Shown in pieces: positions 37,568 to 45,420 of a stretch of 64,000 nucleotides of DNA (positions are counted from its first letter, which is position 1; every line of letters starts with the position of its first letter). This DNA comes from Paenibacillus algicola (GTDB lineage Bacteria; Bacillota; Bacilli; Paenibacillales; Paenibacillaceae): contig NZ_CP040396.1 of the NCBI RefSeq assembly GCF_005577435.1, forward strand, positions 3,734,501 through 3,798,500, given 5' to 3'. Under the pieces are notes generated by a model. It did no database searches. It was not told the DNA's origin and saw only the letters and a list, made by a program, of their open reading frames with translations. The translations under genes were made by a program, and so were the position numbers.

Positions 37568-38599
37568 ATGACTGTACATAAGGAGGCGACTCAACCGGCT
37601 ATGGGGAGAAGAAAAGCAGCCACACTGGAGGATTTATCCTTGGAGCTTGGCATCTCGGTTCAGACGATTTCCAAGGCCCTGCGGGGACGGCCCGGCATGT
37701 CGGAGGAAACGCGGGGGCGGATTTTGCGCGCGGCTTACGTCCGCGGCTATTTGTCGACCGCACAGGCCCGGGAAATGGCAAGGCAGGGCATTGCACCGTA
37801 TCCATCCATACGCCTTCGCTTTATTTTTGTTCAATCGCACCAGTCCCTGAACTATAACCGGCTGCTGACCGACGGGCTGGAGGAGCGCTTTGGACAGTTT
37901 GATCATCAGCTGGAGCGGTATGTGCTGGATGAGGACTGGACCGACCCGCAATTTCAGGAGTGGGTCCAGCAGCACAACATTTTGCATGCCGACGGACTCC
38001 TGATCGCGCCGCGAATCCGCTCTAGCCTGATCGAGAACAAGCTGTTGTCACTGCCGCTCGCCAAGACGCTCATTAACTATCCGAAGCCGCTCTCGCAGGT
38101 CGATAGTGTAGTGTGGGATGTGCAGGAGGCGATCTATCAGGCAGTGGACGCTTTATATGCCGGGGGCCACCGCTCTATCCTCTATGTCGGAGATGCACAT
38201 TCGCAGCGGGGGTATGTGCTCCGGCGGCAGGCGTTCGATGAAGCCATGAATGACCGGGGCTTGCCGCTCATGCACACTTCAGCAGAGGCCTTTCTGGACA
38301 GCTACCGCCGCTTCCGGCCGACGGCCGTGCTGTGCGGGATTGACGAGGATTGCAGCCGGATTTACGAAGCCCTTACGGGTGCCGGGGTAAGCATCCCGAA
38401 GGATTGCTCCATGGCGGCGCTTGTCAATGAGCAGCCTCCCGGCCTTCCCTTGCTCAGCCGTCCGCAGCTGCTCATCAAGGAAACCGGATTTGAGGCCGCA
38501 GACCGCATGCTGTGGAGAATTGCACATCCCCATCAGCCGGTCATGCATTCCCGGATTACCGGCTCCTTTCTGGAAGGAAGCACGATTGCCGAGATCTAG
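37568..38599 (+). CDS. LacI family transcriptional regulator
   Basis: 343 residues from ATG 37568. The N-terminal helix-turn-helix with hinge (TLEDLSLELGISVQTISKALRGRPGMSEETR) is followed by a periplasmic-binding-protein-like effector domain (residues 85-340). The start is ambiguous: AAGGAGG lies between ATG 37568 and ATG 37601, 14 bases before the latter. It is divergent from the oxidoreductase-sulfatase operon, so it probably represses the glycan genes until a saccharide effector appears. Possible operators with core GTAACCGTT lie at 39604 and 50721. Confidence 0.9.
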   Translation: MTVHKEATQPAMGRRKAATLEDLSLELGISVQTISKALRGRPGMSEETRGRILRAAYVRGYLSTAQAREMARQGIAPYPSIRLRFIFVQSHQSLNYNRLLTDGLEERFGQFDHQLERYVLDEDWTDPQFQEWVQQHNILHADGLLIAPRIRSSLIENKLLSLPLAKTLINYPKPLSQVDSVVWDVQEAIYQAVDALYAGGHRSILYVGDAHSQRGYVLRRQAFDEAMNDRGLPLMHTSAEAFLDSYRRFRPTAVLCGIDEDCSRIYEALTGAGVSIPKDCSMAALVNEQPPGLPLLSRPQLLIKETGFEAADRMLWRIAHPHQPVMHSRITGSFLEGSTIAEI

Positions 38600-38631
38600 G
38601 CGTCCCGGGCCCGCTTAAGCCCTTCCCTTCC

Positions 38632-39546
38632 TCAGGCCTGATCCGGCTTCACTTCAAGCTCTGCCATAGCTCTGCGCTGACGCTTGCGGTACTGATGGGG
38701 CGTCACACCGGTCCACTTCTTGAACCGCTGTACAAAATGTGACGCCACCGGCCAACCCACCTGTGTGCCGATGTCTGCGACCGGCAAAGAGCTGCTGCCG
38801 AGCAGCTGGCAGGCCTCCTTCATCCTTCTCACCTGAATGTAGTCCGTGATCGTGCTGCCGGTCTCCCGCTTGAAGGTGTGCAGCAGATGGTACTTGGATA
38901 TATGAAGCTCCTCCGCCAGCACCTCCAGTCGATACGGCTCCGCGTAATGCTGCTCGACCCATTGCAGCACTGCCTCGGAATGGGTCAGGCTCCGCGTAGC
39001 GGCAAAGCCTGGCTGCGGCAGCACATCCTGCAGCTGCCCCTGAACCGCCAGCAGCAGCTGCTGCAGGAGCGTCGCAAACCGCTCCATGCGCCCTCGCTCG
39101 TGTCCCGGCAGCATAGACGCTGTGCCATAGTACTGCAGCAGCGTTTCGATCGGAGCATGCTGCGGCATGAGGCGGAACACCTGTTTTTGCATCGCTCCCT
39201 TCCATAGATGCTGATAGACCTCCATCAGCTGCTCAAAGGGCTCAAAATATCGCTGAAATACCTGCGGCTCGAACTGAATTCTGGAGCGGACATACGGCGT
39301 TTCTTCGCCAACATCGGCTTTGACATGATGCAGCTGAAACGGCTGAAAAATATACAAATCGCCAGGCTTCATGGTGTGCACCTGCTGGTCCAGCACCAGC
39401 GTCCCGCTTCCCTCATGGATATAGAGCAGCTCCACCCCCTGATGGTAATGGAAGTAGCCGCTGTACGAAAGATCGGCCTTTGCCATAATACTAGAGCGAA
39501 AAGGCATCGTAATAAAGTCAATGGTCTGAAGTCGGTTGTTTCCCAT
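38632..39546 (-). CDS. AraC family transcriptional regulator with cupin domain
   Basis: 304 residues from ATG 39546 (GGGAG six bases upstream). The N-terminal cupin sensor (YFHYHQGVELLYIHEGSG, MKPGDLYIFQPFQLHHV) is joined to a C-terminal pair of helix-turn-helix units (LEVLAEELHISKYHLLHTF; LPVADIGTQVGWPVASHF) ending TPHQYRKRQRR. It is divergent from the GH88 gene and convergent with the LacI gene, so it likely activates uronyl hydrolase expression. Confidence 0.9.
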   Translation of the reverse strand: MGNNRLQTIDFITMPFRSSIMAKADLSYSGYFHYHQGVELLYIHEGSGTLVLDQQVHTMKPGDLYIFQPFQLHHVKADVGEETPYVRSRIQFEPQVFQRYFEPFEQLMEVYQHLWKGAMQKQVFRLMPQHAPIETLLQYYGTASMLPGHERGRMERFATLLQQLLLAVQGQLQDVLPQPGFAATRSLTHSEAVLQWVEQHYAEPYRLEVLAEELHISKYHLLHTFKRETGSTITDYIQVRRMKEACQLLGSSSLPVADIGTQVGWPVASHFVQRFKKWTGVTPHQYRKRQRRAMAELEVKPDQA

Positions 39547-39603
39547 CATACACTCCCAATACAACAATATAGCTACATTTTAACACAACCAGCATGCACT
39601 AAG

Positions 39604-39625
39604 GGTAACCGTTCTCTTTTATGAT
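39604..39625 (+). promoter_or_regulatory. GH88 promoter with cre/LacI-type operator
   Basis: TATGAT (39620-39625) preceded by GGTAACCGTTCTCT (39604-39617). The inner 12 bases fit the CcpA/LacI pattern GWAANCGNTNWC exactly. The site occupies the -35/-10 spacer, a repressing position. The core GTAACCGTT is shared with the site at 50721-50734. Confidence 0.5.
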
Positions 39626-39654
39626 AGAGAGAGAATAACGAGGAGGCTGAGTGT

Positions 39655-40779
39655 ATGTGGAAGCAAGCGATTGAAGATGCGGTAGAGAAAACAAGATTAA
39701 ACATTGAGCGTTTCGGAGATGCCTATCCGCAATGCAGTAAAAATGATGAGTATATGCTATTGCCTAATGCCAACTGGACGAACGGGTTCTGGTCCGGCAT
39801 TTTGTGGCTGTGCTATGAATACAGCGGAGACGAGGTGTTCCGCACGGCAGCACGCCGGACGGTAGACAGCTTCAAGGAGCGCCTGGATCAGCAGATCAAG
39901 ATGGATACACATGATATCGGATTCCTGTTCTCCTTGTCCTCGAAGGCACAGTGGATGATTGACAAGGACCCGGCTGCCAAGCAGCTGACTCTTGATGCGG
40001 CTGATATGCTGATGAGACGCTGGCGTTCTACAACCGGTGTGCTTCAGGCCTGGGGCCCTGAGGGTGATGCAAGCAATGGCGGACGGATGATCATTGACTG
40101 CCTGATGAATCTGCCGATCCTGTACTGGGCGTATGAAATGACGGGCAAGCAGAGCTACCTGGATGTGGCTACTAACCACGCCAACAAAAGCCGCCGTTTC
40201 CTGGTTCGCGGTGATGACTCTTCATACCATACCTTCTACTTCGACCAAGAGACCGGTGAAGCGCTCCGCGGAGCTACTCAGCAGGGCTACACTAACGGCT
40301 CGACCTGGACACGCGGACAGGCATGGGGCATTTACGGCTTTACGCTGTCGTACAAATACACCAAAGACCCGCTCTATCTGGAAACGGCACTGCGCATGAC
40401 CCGCTTCTTCCTGGACCGCCTGCCGGAGGACAAGGTTGTGTACTGGGATTTCGATGCACCGATTCACGCCGACACGAACCGGGACAGCTCTGCTAACGCC
40501 ATTGCGGCCTGCGGTATTCATGAAATGCTCAAGCTGCTTCCGGCAGATCATGACGCAAGAGGCTGGCTGCAGAAGGGCTTCGACGATTGCATGAGCGGAT
40601 TGATGGACCCTGAATATTCCACCATTCAAGAGCCGGAAGCACAAGGCTTTATCAAGCATGGCTCGTACAGTGTTCGCAAAGGTAATAATCCGGACGATTT
40701 CACCATCTGGGGCGATTATTTCTATCTGGAAGCCCTGATGCGTATGGAACGCGGACATAAAGGCTACTGGTACGAGTAA
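39655..40779 (+). CDS. Unsaturated glucuronyl hydrolase, GH88
   Basis: 374 residues, (alpha/alpha)6 barrel. It hydrates and releases the 4,5-unsaturated uronic acid from the non-reducing end of lyase products. The two catalytic aspartates are readable: Asp87 in DTHDIGFLF and Asp148 in IIDCLMNLPIL, at nearly the same positions (88 and 149) as in the Bacillus GL1 enzyme. There is no signal peptide, so it is cytosolic. GAGGAGG precedes the ATG by eight bases. It is a single gene with its own promoter and strong terminator, divergent from an AraC regulator and convergent with the large polysaccharide operon. Confidence 0.93.
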   Translation: MWKQAIEDAVEKTRLNIERFGDAYPQCSKNDEYMLLPNANWTNGFWSGILWLCYEYSGDEVFRTAARRTVDSFKERLDQQIKMDTHDIGFLFSLSSKAQWMIDKDPAAKQLTLDAADMLMRRWRSTTGVLQAWGPEGDASNGGRMIIDCLMNLPILYWAYEMTGKQSYLDVATNHANKSRRFLVRGDDSSYHTFYFDQETGEALRGATQQGYTNGSTWTRGQAWGIYGFTLSYKYTKDPLYLETALRMTRFFLDRLPEDKVVYWDFDAPIHADTNRDSSANAIAACGIHEMLKLLPADHDARGWLQKGFDDCMSGLMDPEYSTIQEPEAQGFIKHGSYSVRKGNNPDDFTIWGDYFYLEALMRMERGHKGYWYE

Positions 40780-40794
40780 GCCTTCTGACAATTG

Positions 40795-40850
40795 AAACAG
40801 ACCGGCCCGAGAAGATCCTGACGATCTCCTTGGGCCGGTCTGTTTCGTTG
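40795..40850. terminator. Bidirectional terminator
   Basis: AAACAGACCGGCCC...GGGCCGGTCTGTTT, 14-base perfect arms at 40795-40808 and 40832-40845, between the convergent GH88 gene and the sulfatase operon. Confidence 0.9.
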
Positions 40851-40856
40851 TATCAT

Positions 40857-40908
40857 AAAAAGCGGCTCTCTCCGCACCAGCGCCATAGCGGGCGGGAGAG
40901 AAACCGCT
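40857..40908 (-). terminator. Terminator of the main polysaccharide operon
   Basis: On the minus strand AGCGG-TT-TCTCTCC...GGAGAGA-GC-CGCT followed by TTTTT, 13 bases after the sulfatase stop codon. Confidence 0.85.
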
Positions 40909-40921
40909 GTAATACGTCTAT

Positions 40922-42223
40922 TTATTCATAGTCGGGAACCTGGTTGCTGACACAGCTTACCTTGTTGATGCGCGCTCCCTCCGGCTTCTGCACCTTGCCA
41001 TGCAGCAAAGGATCGCCGGTTTCCTCCATCCAGGCCATCAGGCGCGAGGACAGGTCTTGATATATGCCGGCATACGCTTCATCCCGGACGACATTGACCC
41101 GCTCCACCGGATCGAGGTACAGATCATACAGCTCTACCGGCTCTCTTCGTGTGCTCAGCAGCCCCTGCTCTACCAGGAAGCTCTTGGTCGGGGAATCGTC
41201 GATATTCGCCGGCACCAGTCCGTCATGCTCATCAAACCAGCGGATCAGCTTGTACCGGTCGGTCCGGATACACCGCATCGGCTCATAGGCAGCATGGAAG
41301 GTGACCTCCGCAAAAATCTCCTCCCGAACCTTGTCGCGGCTTCCTTCAATGAGCGGCAGCAAGGATACGCCCTGCAGCCTTTCTGGCTGCTCTACACCCA
41401 GCATGTCGCACAGCGTCGGGAACAGGTCCACCTGGGATACCAGCGAATCCTCGACATGTCCGGCCCGGATGAGTCCCGGCTTCTTCATCATTAGCGCGAC
41501 CCCGATTCCGGTATCGTACAAGCTGCATTTCATGTGCGGGAAGGCGAGGCCGTGATCGGTTGTAAAGATCAGCAGTGTGCTGTCCTCCTGCCCCGATGCC
41601 TTCAGCGCCTCCATCACAATGCCGACACAGCGATCCATCAGCTTGGCAGAGCTGATATAATTCGCCATATCCTCGCGGTTCTGAGCTGTATCCGGGAACG
41701 GGTGCGGAGGCAGCACATAGTTCGGATTCACCTCCGGATCTCTCTCCGGGAACTCCCGGTGAGTGTTGAACAGCCCCAGCGACAGGAAGAACGGCCGCTC
41801 CCGATCTTCACGAATATAAGCTGCGGCCCGTTCGGCACATCTTACGTCCTCATGCTCCTGCTCCGGTGCAGCCTCAGGCTCAAGCAGGTGCTCATATCCG
41901 AGGATCGCTTTGTCCGGCGCTTCATGCTGAACGCCGCACAAGGCGGTCTCATATCCCTGGTCCGCCAGGAACGAAACCAGGTGCTCCTTGTAATCATTTA
42001 GCAGAAAGCCCCGGTGCGTCAGTCCCAGCATACCGTTGGAATGCGGAGCCATGCCTGTCAGCAGCGCAGCCCGGCTCGGCGAGCAGGTAGGTGCAGCACA
42101 GAAGGCCTGACGGAACAAGGTTCCCCCGCGCGCCAGCTCCATCAGGTTCGGCGTCGGAACGGCGTAGCCGTATGGCTGAATGTATCTTCCAGTATCGTGC
42201 GTATGCAAGTATATGATGTTCAT
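40922..42223 (-). CDS. Sulfatase resembling heparan N-sulfatase (SGSH)
   Basis: 433 residues, formylglycine-dependent sulfatase. The active site is CSPSRAALLTG (Cys47, Arg51), followed by MAPHSNGMLGLTHRGFLLND. That stretch lines up with the CSPSRASLLTG...QHQNGMYGLHQ region of N-sulfoglucosamine sulfohydrolase more closely than with arylsulfatases. FTTDHGLAFPHMKCSLYD supplies the second metal site. There is no signal peptide, so it is cytosolic. AAAGGAG precedes the ATG by seven bases. It is the last gene of the operon starting at 50389. N-sulfatase specificity is inferred from alignment by eye; O-sulfatase activity is possible. Confidence 0.85.
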   Translation of the reverse strand: MNIIYLHTHDTGRYIQPYGYAVPTPNLMELARGGTLFRQAFCAAPTCSPSRAALLTGMAPHSNGMLGLTHRGFLLNDYKEHLVSFLADQGYETALCGVQHEAPDKAILGYEHLLEPEAAPEQEHEDVRCAERAAAYIREDRERPFFLSLGLFNTHREFPERDPEVNPNYVLPPHPFPDTAQNREDMANYISSAKLMDRCVGIVMEALKASGQEDSTLLIFTTDHGLAFPHMKCSLYDTGIGVALMMKKPGLIRAGHVEDSLVSQVDLFPTLCDMLGVEQPERLQGVSLLPLIEGSRDKVREEIFAEVTFHAAYEPMRCIRTDRYKLIRWFDEHDGLVPANIDDSPTKSFLVEQGLLSTRREPVELYDLYLDPVERVNVVRDEAYAGIYQDLSSRLMAWMEETGDPLLHGKVQKPEGARINKVSCVSNQVPDYE

Positions 42224-42313
42224 CTCACGAACTCCTTTTGTATGTTTATATAAAAACAGACGGAGGGAAGGGACCCGGCGCAGCTGCTGCCGCCTTGATC
42301 CCTCCCCTGTCTT

Positions 42314-45300
42314 TTATTCCGTCACGGACACCGTGACTTTCGCCTCGGCTCCTTTATACATCGCTACCAGCTCGGTGCTGCCCGCGCTCAAGCCCTCAAT
42401 GACAGCTTCAGCGCCGCGGGATTGCAGCAGCCGTGCCAGGCTTGCGTCATCGCTGTACCAGATGACTTCCTCCGGATCGCTCACCGGCTGCCCCGATGGA
42501 TCCAGCACCTGTGCATGGACGGTCAACTGCTCGAATGAATCCAGTGCAATGCTAGAGGTACTGATCTGTACAGTGTACGGTGCCGTGCTCGGTCCCGGAT
42601 AATGATAGCCCTTGGAAGCGCCGTACAGCTGGCTGTTGAAATCCGTGCTGTCGCCTTTCCAGTTCGCATTCGAGCCATTCACCAGCTGCGGGTCCGTGCC
42701 TTGAATTCCTGCGGAGTACTCCTCAGTCTGATAAGCATTCACCTGACCGCCGTTCAGCGTGTACAGGTCTCCTCCCCGGCTGTCGCCGATGATGGAGTTG
42801 TACAGATCTACCTGGTTGGTCGGGCCCTCCAGGGAAATCTCGGACTGCGCATTGTTGTACAGGGTGCTGTAGTACATTTCAGCTTTGCCGACTGCGCTGC
42901 CGACCCACAGCCCGATGGAGTCACTGTTACCGCCGCGCTTGTAGGAATAACCGCCGATCGCTCTCATAAATACCGCCTTATCGGCAGACCAGATCCGGTA
43001 ATTCCGCTTGTTGCCGAAGGCCACTGTATCAATAAACACCGGATTGATCGACTTGTCATCCCAGCCGCCGTCCGTGCTGTCAAACGCCTTGCTGCGTACA
43101 TAGGTCAGGTTATATACCTGCCGCTCCGCACTAAAGCCGTCTCCATTCCAGTAATTACTGCTGCCATTCTCATGCCAGCTGTTGCTGCTCACGACATCCT
43201 GGAACACGATATCATGGTCAAAAATATATTCCGATTCCGGCGAGTTACCGATTCTGAAGCCCATAGGGAAGCTGCCGGATGTGAAGTTAGCCTGACCGCC
43301 GGCATCTGCCGTTACGCCAATAACACTGGCCAAATAGTTGCCGTTACGGAATCGAACTGCACTTTTCGTGTAATTCGTATATGTGCCGCCCTTGATCATA
43401 ATATCATGGGAGCCCGCGTCCGGATTGGAACGGGTTGCCCGGCCCCACAAGTACACACCGTCGCTCATATTATGCATATCCACATCCACGACGCGGATGC
43501 CGGTATGCTGTCCATTCGCATAGATGCCATAATAATAATTTTCGATCACAATGTCCTCGATCTGCCAGTAGCTGACGCCCAGCGGCACATCAATCAGCGA
43601 ACGGTTGACTTGATTTTGCAGCGACCAGTCTCCCTGGAATATAGGCACCCCGGCACCGGTATCGACACCCTGGAGCTTCTTCCAGTTCTCCCGGTCCGTA
43701 CCGCCACGAGTCAGGGTCAAGGTTTGCGGAACGGTGTAGGTGCCGCTGCCGATATACAGCGTGTTGGCATCCCCGGTAGCATCCCAGGCTGCCTGAAGGC
43801 CGCCGACCTGATCTCCGGCCAAGGCATTTGCCCAGCTGCTGCCATCCTTCGTACCTGCGCCCTGCGGCGTCACGTACCGGTCTACCGCCGCCGGAGCCGG
43901 TACTGTAACCGCCGTGCCTACCGTGTCCGCCAGCAAGGTGGCGTCGCCGAAAGCGACCGTATTCTTGTAGTTATCTGCAATGCCGTTCCAGACGAGCTGC
44001 GCTTCCCTTGCACCGCCGTTATCGTCGTCATTGACGGCAAGATCAAATCCGAAATCAAGGCCTGCCTCTGCCGTCAGACCGAGATTCAGCCAAGGAATGG
44101 CCAGCTCGACTGCGTACCCGCCAGGAATCGCGGCGGAGGCATGCTGCACGCCGATCCGCTCATTCAATCGCTCGAAGAGCGCATCATCGTTATACCCTTT
44201 ACGGAAATGCCAATCATTCACATCATAGGTCGAGCCGTGATTGTGGTCACCGTCGATAAACACCTCGACAGAGTCATTCTCGTAGGAATCCTCGGAATCA
44301 CTGTAGAGCTGATCATCAAACACCTTCACACCTACGTATAAGTATTTGTCATCCCAGAGCGTCCCGAAGTTTACCGTATTGCCGCTGGTGCCCAGAACGG
44401 CTTTGCGTGCCGTGCGGTCCAGATTCCAGACGCTTTCATCCAGCACGCCATCGACCGCGATCGGCTGCAGCGTACGCTTCAGCTCCAGCGGAAGCTCTTC
44501 CTCCAGCTCCTGCACCGTTACCGCTGCGGTAGCCTCCAGATTGTTAAAGGAAGCACGGATCGTTGTTGTGCCTGCAGCCACAGCCGTCACGTTACCGGCG
44601 CTGTCTACGGCTGCTATTGCAGCATCATCACTGCTCCAGCTTACCGCTGCGTCGTTCATCGGCTGTCCGCCCTGATCCAGCACCGTCGAGCTCAGCTTGC
44701 GGACCTCATCCACGAGCAGTACCGGACTGTCAGGCTGAACGTCGATGGACACGGCCGTTCTCAGGTCGCTGACCAGAACGTCATCCACGCTGTAGCTGGA
44801 CTTGCTGTAGCCGCCAATGGCAATCTTGCCCTTGGTGAGCGAGCTGTCCGTTGCCGAAAGCAGCGGCGCCCCGTCTACATAGCCTGTGAGCTGGTTTCCG
44901 TCTACAGCAAGCTTGACGGTATACAGCGTGTTCAGATCGAGCACGACAGGCGCCGAATCCAGCAATGTCGCGTTACCGTTCAGCTTTTTGACAAGAGAGA
45001 GTGTGTCGCTCCCTGTATCCAGCCGAAGCAGATAGTGGTTATTTTCTCCCCCATATCTGGCATACACGCCAATACTGTTGCTGTCCGAGGAGCTTTGAAG
45101 CTTCGCCTCCACCGCGTACTGGCTCCAGTCCGAGCTGCCCGCTACCGCATACTTGCGCGTAGAGCTGCCAGACTGATATACATACCGGAGCATTTTGTTT
45201 CCATTGTCGGTATGCAGGGCAAAACCAGAAGGAAGGTTCCAATCTGAGGTATTCCCGTCCTCAAAATCATTAAACAGCAAAGGGGGATTTCCCTGAGCCT

Positions 45301-45388
45301 CTACTGCAGTATTTGTAGTTCCAATCCAGGATAATGACAGACAGATCACAAGCATAATCGAAATCGTTTTCATAAATGATGAATTCAT
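42314..45388 (-). CDS. Secreted multidomain beta-helix polysaccharide lyase-like protein
   Basis: 1024 residues. Signal peptide (MKTISIMLVICLSLSW, cleavage near VEA-QG at 31). Domains by eye: laminin-G-like module (35-210), BIG2 Ig-like module (215-300), CBM9/DOMON-like sugar-binding module (305-490, VDGVLDESVWN...WDDKYLYVGVKVFDD), right-handed beta-helix (505-905), and a second BIG2-like module (930-1024). The helix contains WNGDGFSAERQV...FDSTDGGWDDKS, reminiscent of the NADGFA...NxDDGWD region of PL9 lyases. It would act outside the cell on the intact polymer. GGAGGAG precedes the ATG. Operon context: after the PL8 gene (32-base gap) and before the N-sulfatase-like gene. The specific lyase activity is unproven. 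Confidence 0.8.
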   Translation of the reverse strand: MNSSFMKTISIMLVICLSLSWIGTTNTAVEAQGNPPLLFNDFEDGNTSDWNLPSGFALHTDNGNKMLRYVYQSGSSTRKYAVAGSSDWSQYAVEAKLQSSSDSNSIGVYARYGGENNHYLLRLDTGSDTLSLVKKLNGNATLLDSAPVVLDLNTLYTVKLAVDGNQLTGYVDGAPLLSATDSSLTKGKIAIGGYSKSSYSVDDVLVSDLRTAVSIDVQPDSPVLLVDEVRKLSSTVLDQGGQPMNDAAVSWSSDDAAIAAVDSAGNVTAVAAGTTTIRASFNNLEATAAVTVQELEEELPLELKRTLQPIAVDGVLDESVWNLDRTARKAVLGTSGNTVNFGTLWDDKYLYVGVKVFDDQLYSDSEDSYENDSVEVFIDGDHNHGSTYDVNDWHFRKGYNDDALFERLNERIGVQHASAAIPGGYAVELAIPWLNLGLTAEAGLDFGFDLAVNDDDNGGAREAQLVWNGIADNYKNTVAFGDATLLADTVGTAVTVPAPAAVDRYVTPQGAGTKDGSSWANALAGDQVGGLQAAWDATGDANTLYIGSGTYTVPQTLTLTRGGTDRENWKKLQGVDTGAGVPIFQGDWSLQNQVNRSLIDVPLGVSYWQIEDIVIENYYYGIYANGQHTGIRVVDVDMHNMSDGVYLWGRATRSNPDAGSHDIMIKGGTYTNYTKSAVRFRNGNYLASVIGVTADAGGQANFTSGSFPMGFRIGNSPESEYIFDHDIVFQDVVSSNSWHENGSSNYWNGDGFSAERQVYNLTYVRSKAFDSTDGGWDDKSINPVFIDTVAFGNKRNYRIWSADKAVFMRAIGGYSYKRGGNSDSIGLWVGSAVGKAEMYYSTLYNNAQSEISLEGPTNQVDLYNSIIGDSRGGDLYTLNGGQVNAYQTEEYSAGIQGTDPQLVNGSNANWKGDSTDFNSQLYGASKGYHYPGPSTAPYTVQISTSSIALDSFEQLTVHAQVLDPSGQPVSDPEEVIWYSDDASLARLLQSRGAEAVIEGLSAGSTELVAMYKGAEAKVTVSVTE

Positions 45389-45420
45389 TTTGGCATCTCC
45401 TCCAGAAGTTTAATCTTGAA

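Noticed and set aside
42602..44341. 579-codon open frame on the plus strand opposite the beta-helix gene
   Set aside because: It mirrors the codon structure of the well-supported minus-strand gene, has no ribosome binding site and resembles no family.
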